DNA of 64,000 nucleotides from Circinella umbellata (lineage: Eukaryota; Mucoromycota; Mucoromycetes; Mucorales; Lichtheimiaceae): positions 186,001-250,000 of the forward strand of contig JAIWNF010000015.1 in assembly GCA_025093555.1 (NCBI GenBank). The letters are read 5' to 3'. Below, one piece after another: positions 22,641-33,286 of the stretch. The notes beneath the pieces are model-generated. The model was given only the letters and a program-made list of their open reading frames with translations. It ran no database searches and had not been told where the DNA came from. The translations under genes and the position numbers were made by a program. Numbering within the stretch: the first letter of the stretch is position 1; every line of letters starts with the position of its first letter.

Positions 22641-23983
22641 ATGACAACCAGAGAAGAAGAAAAAAAACAGGGATCATCAGCATTAGAAGTCAATGCTACA
22701 AATGAAGACGAAGCCAAATTTGGATCAAGACTTTTAAATAACTCTGATTCCGTTTTTGATCATAATGCATGGTAATTTTACATTACTTTTCTTTTTTACC
22801 CATTTTATCCAATTGCTATATAAATCAAATTTTAGAAAGAAATCGTCAAGTAAACCTTCCCCGCCCCCCTTTTTCCAAATACAATTAATTCATTTTCAAT
22901 TCTTCAAAAATAATAATTAGGGATCATGTAGAATGGGATGAAGCTCATGAAAAATATGCACAAAGTCAACTTGAAAGACATCAAAATAGTCCTGTACCAA
23001 AAGAAGAACAAGGTAAAAATTAAATAAAAGAGTGACTGATAAAAAATTGACTCATAACATAACATATATATATATACATAGATCAATATTTTGAACAAGC
23101 ACCTGAATTTTGGAATAAATTTTATGAAAAAAATGAAAATAGATTTTTTAAAGATAGAAATTGGTTAAGACTTGAATTCCCTGAACTTTTTGAAACGACA
23201 TTACCTGAGGTAAAAAGATATGGTTTTTATGGGTAATGAAACCTTGTTCTTCCTCACTAATAATCTTTATTTTTTATTTTTTTTAGGCTGGATCAAAAAG
23301 AATTTTTGAAGTGGGTTGTGGTGCTGGTAACACTTTATTCCCATTATTACAACAAAATCAAAACCCGGATTTATTTCTCTATGCAGCTGATTTCTCAAGT
23401 ACAGCTGTTCAAGTAGTAAAAAATAGTGATCTTTATGATACAACCAAAGCAAAAGCATTTGTTTGGGATTTATCGAGCTCTGAATTACCTGAAGAAATTG
23501 AAGCGGGTTCATTGGATATTATTGTTTTGATTTTTGTATTTTCTGCACTTGCACCTGAACAATGGAATCAAGCACTTTCAAATATTCACAAGGTTAATAA
23601 AAAGTGAATTCAAAGAGGGGGGGGGGAGGGAGGGAAATGGACCTAAAAAGATGAAACATGAATAACACCTTTATATTTTATATATTATATAGTTACTTAA
23701 ACCAGGAGGTTTAGTCGTATTTCGTGATTATGGACGACATGATCTTGCACAACTTCGATTTAAAGAACGTCGATTATTAAGTGATAACTTTTATATTCGA
23801 GGAGATGGTACACGTGTTTATTTCTTTACATCAGAAGAAATCGAAACTATGTTTAAAACAAATGCACCTCAACCTGGTTTTGAAATTGAACAAAATGCAG
23901 TGGATCGTCGACTTATCGTTAATCGAGGCAAAAAATTAAAAATGTATCGAGTTTGGTTACAAGGCAAATTTAAAAAATTATAG
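22641..23983 (+). CDS. TRM140: tRNA N3-methylcytidine methyltransferase (METTL2/Trm140 family)
   Basis: Five exons: 22641-22771, 22921-23012, 23082-23209, 23287-23592, 23693-23983; 315 aa. The family methylates cytidine 32 to m3C in the anticodon loop of tRNA-Thr (and some tRNA-Ser) using S-adenosylmethionine. The N-terminal signature [19 protein letters not shown] and [20 protein letters not shown], then [15 protein letters not shown], is characteristic. SAM motif I is [16 protein letters not shown] (about residues 121-136); motif IV region is [31 protein letters not shown] follows at the start of the last exon. Budding yeast Trm140 carries an added actin-binding N-terminal domain; none is present here, so this resembles the METTL2 form. 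Exon 4 uses a GTTAAT donor. The ATG is the first in a 5'-UTR that may itself be spliced. Confidence 0.92.
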
Positions 23984-24750
23984 TATTTAAACTTTTATAT
24001 TAATAATAATAATTATCTTGATGATCATCACGTTTCTTTTTTTTTTTTTTTGGAAGGGATAAGGAAGAGGTGTTGGAGAGGAAAATTTTTTAATTGACGT
24101 AATTAGAAGGCAAAAAAAAAAGGTTTTTGTACTAGTAGTAATTATAGAATGAAGAGTAGTTCTCATTTTCCTGTACATGGATTTCCTTTCTAGTTGCTAA
24201 ACTAAGTATCGTTTGATTTTGAGGCTCAAAGTTGGATGGGTCATTTTCAACTTTAGCTGGGTCTATCTTATGATCCAACCAAAGTCGAAACACTCACAAA
24301 TCTATATAAAATAACGAGCCGTATCTGCATATGTATGTATTGTCATTTGATACATAAAAATGGGTAAATCTTGAAGAAACGGAGTACAATTGATATAAGA
24401 ACGAAACCTCATTAAAATGTGATTATTTAGGCAAATTCTTTACAAGAAAGCATTCATAGGTTTTTGAATGCTGCTCGTAATGTAAAAAAAATTAAATATA
24501 TAATACACCATATTCTTCAGGAATAAATGCTATATGGATAACTGAAGTCATTAGAGTTGCTGAACATGTAACATTTCATGTAATATCCGTTTCCATCACT
24601 CAGAGTAAAAATCAGTAAAAATCTCTATTCTAAAATGTATCCTTTTTGTTTTTTCTAGCGCATATTCTTTACTCATACAAAAAAAAACTACCTTTTCACA
24701 ATTAATGTTTCCATAATGTTAAAATCTCATGAATTTACTAAATTATAATG
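23984..24750. other. Intergenic, no gene seen
   Basis: Downstream of the methyltransferase gene. (AAT)n near 24003-24010, then unique-looking AT-rich sequence. Nothing coding recognised. Confidence 0.4.
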
Positions 24751-25071
24751 TCGGTTCTGGTTGATTTCCTTTGAAAGAGTCTTCTCGCTTTTTTTCATTT
24801 CGGTTCCAGTTCTCCGGTTCTTATGGGGGGGGGAGATCTTGCTAAATGCTACCCTTCTGCATGGATAAAATTCCAAAAACAATTCTGACTATAGTCAGAA
24901 AAGATGTTACTTTCAAAGATATCTTTACGTCCATTTTGTCTTATACGGACATTTTTGACGATAAAACAGCTCTTGGTTTTTTTCTCAATGGTGCCACCAC
25001 CAATAAACTTTAATTTATAAGTTTGCCCACGAGCAGAAAAAAAGAAAGCACGGTGCTAATACCAGAACCGA
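24751..25071. mobile_element. Small TIR-bounded element (MITE-like)
   Basis: TCGGTTCTGGT at 24751-24761 is the exact reverse complement of ACCAGAACCGA at 25061-25071, bounding 321 bp with no coding capacity. CGGTTC recurs inside near the left end (24801-24806 and 24815-24820), like subterminal repeats of DNA transposons. The flanks share AATTATA (24741-24747 and 25074-25080), but this is 2-3 bases away from the inverted ends, so it is only a possible target duplication. A perfect 18-bp palindrome lies inside (24883-24900). Confidence 0.5.
24883..24900. repeat. Perfect 18-bp palindrome
   Basis: TTCTGACTATAGTCAGAA reads identically on both strands. It lies inside the TIR-bounded element at 24751-25071. 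Could be a dimer-binding site or the head-to-head junction of a former repeat. Confidence 0.7.
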
Positions 25072-25183
25072 CCAATTATACATTCTTAAAAAAACTATTT
25101 TGGTAAAGCTGCATAGTTGTGGCATATTGGGTTCTTATACTAATTGTCTTTTTTTCTTTTCTTTTATTACATGGTAGCTAAAA

Positions 25184-25302
25184 GTTGGCTAAGAATATTG
25201 TCATGTTCTTAGCCAACCATCAAGCAATGAAAAGAAGAAGGATGCAAAATTGTTGGCTACGCGCGTAAGTCACCTAGGGAATAAGCAAAACCGCGTAGCC
25301 AA
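25184..25302. repeat. Two neighbouring hairpins sharing the TTGGCTA core
   Basis: First hairpin: GTTGGCTAAGAA (25184-25195) and its exact complement TTCTTAGCCAAC (25206-25217), 10-nt loop. Second: TTGGCTACGCG (25253-25263) and CGCGTAGCCAA (25292-25302), 28-nt loop. All four arms share TTGGCTA or its complement. Confidence 0.7.
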
Positions 25303-25453
25303 TTTGACAGCCGTGGTGAATAGTCTTAAGGAACGATCTTTATTCTTTGCATCTACCGCTTGCAATGCTTCCGACAAGCTCGAAGAACGAGACTTACGTG
25401 ACACATCAACTTTAAACATACCAGGAACACAAGGTAACACCCAAGGTATGTAG
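25220..25453 (+). pseudogene. Possible fragment of an unidentified protein gene
   Basis: An open frame of about 75 residues with balanced composition: KKKDAKLLATRVSHLGNKQN, then NLTAVVNSLKERSLFFASTA, then KLEERDLRDTSTLNIPGTQG, ending in TAG. It has no ATG in good context (LLATRV begins with TTG codons) and a possible donor (GGTAAC) near 25435. Unlike most spurious frames here, it is not low-complexity and its local GC content is higher than its surroundings. It lies inside the inverted-repeat cluster, so it may be a scrap of a mobile element. Family not recognised. Confidence 0.3.
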
Positions 25454-25531
25454 TACGCTATTATATTTATAAATAGAGATGATTAAATACATATACCTCA
25501 CCCTCTTGCTTTTTAGAAATGCTCGGTCACA

Positions 25532-25584
25532 TTGCTTCTACCAACAAAAAAATATGTTACCGATTTGGTAACAGGTAGAAGCAA
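25532..25584. repeat. Nested inverted repeats
   Basis: Outer arms TTGCTTCTACC (25532-25542) and GGTAGAAGCAA (25574-25584) are exact complements; inside them GTTACC (25556-25561) and GGTAAC (25567-25572) form a second stem with a 5-nt loop. The transcript could fold into an interrupted hairpin. Confidence 0.7.
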
Positions 25585-25701
25585 AAAGTGAACTCATGGG
25601 TTATATGGGTTGTACAAGCCTGTTCAGCAGTATAAATGGACTGTTTTGATTATTGACCAGAACAAAAGTTCACTATGAACATGACTGGTCTATAACAAGA
25701 T

Positions 25702-25989
25702 ATGTCTCGTTGCCAGATTGATTACACTGGCTTGAGCACAAACCAACAGAACATTTGTGAGTTTGTGCAGTATGATAAGTTATTAACTTATAAAACCAAA
25801 CTTGTTAATAGGCTAACATTTCTTTTTGCTAGTCACTACAAGGTATTGGAAAAAATTATCATCGACCAAATACCCTTCTATAACCAGACAACATGCTTTG
25901 CTAGAAGTCAAATACTGGATGATATTTCAGTTCTTGATGTACTTGACTGTCGAAAAAAAATAATTTACAACGTTCAAAAGCTTGAATAA
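25702..25989 (+). other. Unidentified short open frame
   Basis: ATG-initiated frame of 95 residues, not dominated by homopolymers (contains NQQNICEFVQYDKLLTYKTK and YNQTTCFARSQILDDISVLD). No domain recognised and no neighbouring exons found. Could be a small gene, a relic, or chance. Listed because it is the longest ATG-initiated frame in the 24-26.2 kb repeat cluster. Confidence 0.25.
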
Positions 25990-26316
25990 AACTTTTTTCT
26001 ATATTTTTATTATATCATTTGACACCATAAAAATGATGTCCTCCTATTTTAAAAAAAATCCATTTCCAAAAGAAAAAAAGAAGTAGTTGTCAACCTGTAA
26101 AATGAACGCACAGACCACAAATTTTGATAATGGATGTCAAGTAACACATATCAAAAAAATACACACAAAATTTTTTTATTAATTAAAGAAACAAAGATTA
26201 TATAGATGACTTTATTATATCCATATCCTCCACCAAAAATGATCGATCAAGTCAATTATGTTAATAATAATAAAATTCCATTATTTGTTTATTTTTGGCT
26301 TTTGATAATTTTTTTT

Positions 26317-29300
26317 TTATCGTTGAGCTTGTTGCATTTGAGCAATATATTGTTCAGTCATTTCTCGAAGTTGTTCTTGATAATTCTTTTCAGTGGTATC
26401 CAATAATTCCTAATTATTATTATTACAAGTTTAGTAAAATGAACAAAAAAAAAATTGACATTCATCAACCCCCCCCAACCTCTTTTTTTTTTTTTTACCT
26501 TGGTTTTATTTAAATCTTTTTGTAATCGTTCAGTTTCACCTATTAACCTATGATTTTCTTCAGTTTCACCAGCTAAACGATCTTTTAGGGTATCCACCAT
26601 TTTTGCAAATCGTACTGCTTTACTATCAGCCAGTTGTAACTATATATTATATTCAATTTGTTCTTTTTGTATCAATACCCAGAAATAAATAAAAAAAAGT
26701 ATATATTCTCGTCGCTCAAATAATTATACCTTAACAGTGAGTTGTTTCATCTGGCTTTCATAATATGCTTCTAATTCTGCTTCTCGTGCCTAGATTATTG
26801 AGTTTTTTTTTTTCGTTATAATTAATTTACTTGTCCAAAGATAAATTTGTGTTCTACTAACGCCTCCCTCAATGTAAAAGAAAAAACAAACCTTCGATTC
26901 ATGGGATTCAGATGTGACGATACCATTTATCGCTTGCTGTTTTTCCTCCTGACTTGCTTCACCATTCGTTGATTTTTTGGATTCAAGTGTCTGTTCTGAA
27001 TTTTCATTTATAGAATTTGAAACCACTTCTTTTTCTTCAGGAGCATCTTCACCACGATAAACAAATACATCGTCATCTTCCTCTTCTTCCTCTTCTTCTT
27101 CTGCCTCCTTCGTCTCCTTTATATTTTCTTGTGATTTTTCTGTTGATTGGTATACAAAATTTTCATCATCTTCATCTTCTTTTTTGTCTTGTTGTTTGGT
27201 ATCAATTTGTGGTGATAAATTGGCTTGGGTTTCTTTATCATCTGTTGGTTTCGGTGTAGTTAATTTAACTTCATTTTTGAGTTTTTCATTTGTTGCTTTA
27301 GCTGTATCCAATTCTTGTTGTACAGTTATAAGATCATTTGCCTAAATTTATATGAAAGTATTGTTTGTAAGTGTTATATTATACTTTCTCATCTTCATCT
27401 GTCCTCCACTTACTTGTTTCTTGATCTGTTCTTCCAAACGGGTATTTTCTTGCTCTAATTGAGTTAATCTTTCATTATCTTGTTGATTATTTAATTCTAT
27501 TCGAAGTTGTTCTATAGTTTTTTCCAAAGCTGTAATTTGTTCTGTTGTTTTAACATCCTCTTTTTCCTTGGTTTCCAAAATTTCTTTTGTTCGGGCTAAT
27601 GATAATTTAAGATAATGAATATATTTTTGTAATATTGAAATACTAAAGTTCAAAATAATATATAATTAATTTACCTTCTGATTCTTCCACACGTTGTGCT
27701 AATGCTTGCGTTTGTTCAGACCAAGTTTCACTCGATATCTTTAATTTAACAGCAATTTCATGTGGTAATCCTTTTAATGTTGTCTATATATATATATATA
27801 TATATATATTTGTAATTATATATGAATAACAACTCTACTATAAACTTCCTTACAAATTATAATTACCTTTTCACGTAAAGCATAAATATAATTTTTTGCC
27901 TGTTCTTCCAAAACTTTTAATGCTTCACAAGCTGGAATGACTTGTGCTAAATTAGGCTAAAGAAGAAGAAAAAAAATAATAATGATCTATAAGTCATTAA
28001 TAAAAACACTAGTTATTATAAACTTACAATTTCTGATGATCCATCATTTTCTTCAATATCTCCAAGTTTGGCTAATAGAATACCACGTAAACTTTCGATT
28101 TCTGAACGTAATTCCACATCATCTTGTTTTATATTACGTTCTTGTTCACTTAAAAGTTTCGTTTTTCTTTTACCCAATAATTATATCAATTTTTAACTTT
28201 ATTCTTTTAATATATTTATATCATGTTTCTCTCTCTCTCTCTTTCTCCCCTTCCTTTAAGAAAACTTACTCTGCTAATTCCTTCTTTAAATTATCTACTT
28301 CAGTTTTAAGTGTAGTTATCTCTTGTTTTAATCCTGCTGCTTGATCACGACGATCTTTTTGTACAGTGGATCTTTCAACCTCTAGTTCTTCAATACGTTT
28401 TTCAAAATTCTTTATTTGTAAATGTAAACCATTCACATGTTTAGTATAAATATGACGGTTTTCAGAAAGTTCTTCATGTAATCGTTCTAATAGAAAAAAT
28501 ATAATAATAATCTTAGCATAAACGTTCTGTTCTTCCCCCCCCCCCAATCTCCATACTATAATGAGTATCTATGCTTTACCATTTTCATCAATTTTTTTTG
28601 CTAAATCAGTATTAGCTGCATCTAATGCTTGTGTACTCTTTTCTAATTCTTTTTTTACTGCACCTCCAAGAAGAGAGAAATGGGATCCTTTCTGAAATAT
28701 ATATTTCCATATTACTTTCTTACACTCTCAAATTTTTCTTTACTCGTTTTTTTTTTCGAATTTTTATTTACCTGTTCACCATCACGTACTGCTTCAATAC
28801 GTTTTGTTAATCTTTCATTATGAAAAGCTAATAAATCCAGTTGTTCTTGTAACTATTATTTATTAAATCCGCCCCCGCCCCAAAAGATAATAGATTTTAG
28901 TGTATCTTATATATATATACTTTTAACACATTCCCCATTCTTATCCATATTTTCTTACCTTTCTTAATTCCTTTTCTTTTTCTTTAACATTTCCTTGTAG
29001 TGAAGTAGTCGTTGATTGTTCCTATAAATATATATGTTTTGATTTGAATAACCATAACAACCATTCTTCCATATCAAATATGTATATATCTATATACAAT
29101 AACAATAAACCTACCTTAATAAGACCTTTTTTTAATACAGTATGTTGTGCTTTCAATCTACCAAAAAGAAATAGAAACATGTCAATGACAAAGTACAATA
29201 GACAACTGGTCTTTCTCCCCCCTCCCCCTCCTTTTTTTACTCTTCTAGAATGTAAATGAAGTTTGTTCCTTTATCTTACCGAGAATATTCTTGAAGTAGT

Positions 29301-29585
29301 CTTTGATGTTTTTGTGCCAATTCTTCGGCTGATGTTGGAATAGCGCCTATTTTAAAAAAAGCCCCCCCCCACACATGTGCGTTCCCCAATCAAATATATA
29401 TATTTACATCATTAATAAGTAAATTGAAATGCTTTTTTTTTTTTTAAAAAAAAAGGGACAATAAGCTTTTATTGATATAAATTGAAAAGTAATAATAATA
29501 AAAAGGGTACTTTTTTCTCATAAATTACTATAGTTTATTATATATTACTTTTTTAAAAGAACCATTTACCTGCATGAGCACTCAT
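26317..29585 (-). CDS. PPP1R21: PPP1R21 homologue (KLRAQ coiled-coil protein)
   Basis: Fifteen exons: 29585-29570, 29346-29280, 29157-29115, 29021-28959, 28852-28772, 28691-28580, 28486-28270, 28166-28028, 27956-27867, 27783-27675, 27595-27414, 27341-26892, 26789-26730, 26639-26499, 26409-26317; 620 aa. The N-terminus matches the KLRAQ region of PPP1R21 (EYSRLKAQHTVLKKGLIKEQ, then LRKLQEQLDLLAFHNERLTK, then KKIDENERLHEELSENRH). The C-terminus has DTTEKNYQEQLREMTEQYIA, like the TTKRSYEDQL region of animal PPP1R21. Most of the rest is predicted coiled coil, with an acidic insert (exon 12). In animals PPP1R21 is the Fy-2 subunit of the five-part FERRY complex, which links Rab5 early endosomes to mRNAs and ribosomes. 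The first exon codes only five residues (MSAHA). Exon 12 uses a GTTTGT donor. Cytosolic or endosomal by inference; whether the other FERRY subunits exist in this organism is not visible here. Confidence 0.85.
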
Positions 29586-32500
29586 TATTTTTTTTTTTTT
29601 TTTTGTGGGATGTTAAAGCGCGACGCTAATAGCTTGGCTAGTTAATAATAATTTATTTAACTTATCTCTCTTTATTTTTTCGGAGTCTCCCGTTCGTTCT
29701 CAATTGTAACCCCATCTTTATATTTTATGCGCTTCCTTTCTTATTTTTGGATAATATTAAACCAGGAGCCATTTTTATTTAATTAAAATAGGGGAGGTGG
29801 GTTGGAAATGCATTATATACATTTTTATATTACTGTAGAAAATATAACTCATACGTACCTTTATATTATACAATTTTTATTTTAATTAAAGTACTTCTTT
29901 AGTCATTTCATCATCATATACAAAGATTCATTTTTTTTTTCGTACGTAGATATAAGTAACATAGTATTCATCAAGCAAAAAAAAAAAAAAAAAACGGGGA
30001 GGGGGGGCTGGATATGTTTCAAAAAGCTACATATATTGGCGTTCTCCTATAAAATAATAATATAATATGTAATATATACATCTTCCCGACAGTGACTTGT
30101 GAAGTCTTTTCATTATCGTTTTTCTATCCTACTTTGTATTTAAAAAAAATGGGTGGTGAAATTATTCAAAGTTCGGTTCACACCAGAAGTCTACGGAGAG
30201 GAATAACGGAACCAAACCCATAAAATCTCGGTGGATTTGTATATCTCCGTTATATGTGGGAGGGGGATTCGATGGCGAAAAAAAAAAAACCGAGAAATAC
30301 AAATAAACCATGAAAGCACAGAAGAAAACCGAGAATCACAATTAGACAGAGGCGAACAGAATACTAACACTATTATACTTATCATATATAATTCTGTTGT
30401 GCGTGGGTGGGGGTGCAAAATAAATAAAAAGAAAAGAATAAAAAGCATGGACGCATATTCTTTTATTTTTTTACATGTTTCTTGCTAGTTCCTAAATCAA
30501 TTGGTTTCTTCCTCATGTCTTTATACACATAATAGTAACAATTTTTTTTCTTTTGTAGGGGAATTGAGGAACTCTAAAGGCACACACAATTTCTGATTCA
30601 CTCATCACAGACACAGTAAGAACTATGAATCCTAGAATTACTTGCTAACAAACCGAAAGAGATTTTGCCAAACGGATAACTGTAACTTGTTAGTTTGACT
30701 CCTTGAGAAATATCAACAAGAAGACAATAAGTATTCTTTTATTCGCTTGTAGATTATTACGAATTATTATTCATCTAACACGAATAAAGGTATTCTGTTT
30801 TTTTGACACCAGTATAAATAATTAAGACATAACCAAATTAGTATACTGATGTCTTTACTAGTACTTTTTTTAATATCACTTTCTCAATTTACAAAAATGA
30901 TCATGACCGTCAAATAGGTACATTAATTTTTCTCATTAAACCTTTATTTTCAATATATGTTAAAAGATTTATACCTAGACCGAACGCAGCAAAAAAAAAA
31001 AAAAAAAAAAAAAAATAGCGGGTTTATACACAAGAAAGAGATATAATAATAATAATAATAATAATAATTGAACATCAGAGAAAGTAATGGATATTTAGTT
31101 GACATGACACTAATAAATAGATAACAAGAGTCTTTTAATAACATCAATCCAATGGTCAGTTTATTTGTATGCAGTTTTAAAGTAATATAGAAACAAACAC
31201 ACTCCAAAAATACACGCTCCACCCCCCCTTTTCCTTTACCCAATTTATCATTATCTATACGTGCAAATTATGATGGGTAACAAGGAGGAAAGAACTTTGC
31301 GAGGATCATTTTTAGTTCCCTTCTTATTTCAAATGATAACGGTTTAAACAGACCCTAAAAATCCCAAGTTCACGAATAAAAATGACATGAATATATAAAA
31401 AAAAAACATAGAAAAAGATGAATAAACAAGTAAACCCATCCCCCCCCCCAAATCGTCTATGCCGATACAAATATTTAAACTTCTATCACCTGATTGTTTC
31501 ACAAAGCAACTCCGAAAAAGCACAGACCTCCTTAGGGACCATCATCCACCATTTTTTTTGAAGATATTTCTTAAAGAAAAGTGATATTATCTCTTTCTTT
31601 TTTCTAAATAAAGAATTTATATCTTTGTAATTTGCTATAAGAAATAAAAGTAATTAATTGTTTTTTATGTTTGCTCATGACTTGATCTAACCTAGTTTTT
31701 AATTAACTCTTGAGTGGAGGGGTGGCATTTTCAAAACAGAATGTTCAATATTTAATTGTGACAAAATATGCATTCTCTTTTGATTAATTCATGATGTTAC
31801 GTTTTGTTGTCGTTTACGTAATGGGTTGGCCATCTACACTTTATATCTTGTTCATGTTTGAAAAAGTTTTAAAAATAATGTAAACGACTAATAGTAGGTT
31901 TATATTTCTCCAAAATTTACGTATTAGTACTGTATTGGTAGACATACCAATTATACATTGGATTACACTAAATATATACATTTCCAATCATTTGAAACTA
32001 CATTTCTTCTATAGTATTAAAAAATACGTACCTTTTTCTTTTAATACTTCTTTTCTTGCCACAAGTATTGTGATATTGGTGGTGGCATTGTGTGTAGCTA
32101 TGACTATACTCAGTTGCTATGCGATGTCTATTATGTAAAAACATAATTTCAGATCTTTCTATTATGATAGTAATTAGATTAGGATGGTAATTTATAAAGA
32201 TGTCTAATTTGAAAATTTGAATAAGTATATACCAAGTAGCAAAAAAACCAGTCATTATAAAGTAATATGTCTGATAAACGACGATTAAAAGAAAGAATTC
32301 TGTTATTGTAACAAATCCTATGAGGTAGCAATTGCATGATACAATTGCTTCTTTTTTTTTTTTTTCAAATGTGTTGTTGACGACTAAAGTGATACCTTAT
32401 TATACACTTGATTGAATCAAAAGTCATTACTATCAGTAAAATTAAATAAGGATTTTTTGTTGGGTAAGTGTTGTAATAAATAAACATTTCAGTGAGCAAA

Positions 32501-33286
32501 GTATAGTGATACTTGTTTTGTTAAAACCAAACAAGGGTTCAATAATTCTTTGATTAACATAAACTTATCTAGATGGGATATAATATCAAATGACGTATAT
32601 TCGAGATGAAAATAAAGAATGACTATTCAATTGAATTCAACAAGTAAGTTTAGGATGGTTTTTGAATATAAACATGAGCCGTTTCTTAATTTTCCAAAAT
32701 ACTGTCTGAAATGGATTTTTATAAATGTCAATATCATTATTTGAACAGGAATAATGATATTTATTGTTACTGGTGGATGTATAGTGTGATCCGTTTCATT
32801 TTTTGTTTTTGACTCTGCTACTACTACTACTACTACTACAATCGTGACAAAATTTACTGTGGTTCATTTACATTGTCCTAGAATGAACCCATCGTATATA
32901 AGCGCCGGTGTTGAACACAAGGTTATTTTACACTAAACCTAATTAATTATTGTAATATTTTAGTTACACATTAAACGGGTTTTTTGAATTCATTAGTGGT
33001 ATAATTACTGACTTTTTTTTTTTTGTGTAATATAAAATATACCTTCTAAAATAAACCTTTTTTTTTTTAGATTGAATTTGATTGTTTATTAAGTAAAAAA
33101 AAAAGAGATAATATTTTGGAATGAAAGAAAGACATGCAAAAGATATAAATTAAAAAGTTCTGTTCTTTCTTTCATATAATAGATGGTTTTGTATATATTA
33201 AAATATAAATTGTTTTGTAATATATATTCTTTTTAGATGTATATTTTGGGGGGGGGGAGAGGAGGGAGGAAGAGGGGAGGTAGAGT
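29586..33286. other. 3.7-kb gene-poor intergenic region
   Basis: Between the PPP1R21 promoter and the 3' end of the FPP synthase gene. Contains a 25-base poly-A run (30991-31015), (ATA)n at about 31044-31068, (CTA)n near 32817-32837 and several G-runs. No frame has recognisable domains or consistent splicing. A lncRNA or regulatory DNA cannot be excluded. Confidence 0.5.

Noticed and set aside
30191..30488. Overlapping 85-codon frames on both strands
   Set aside because: No domain, no introns, both strands equally open.
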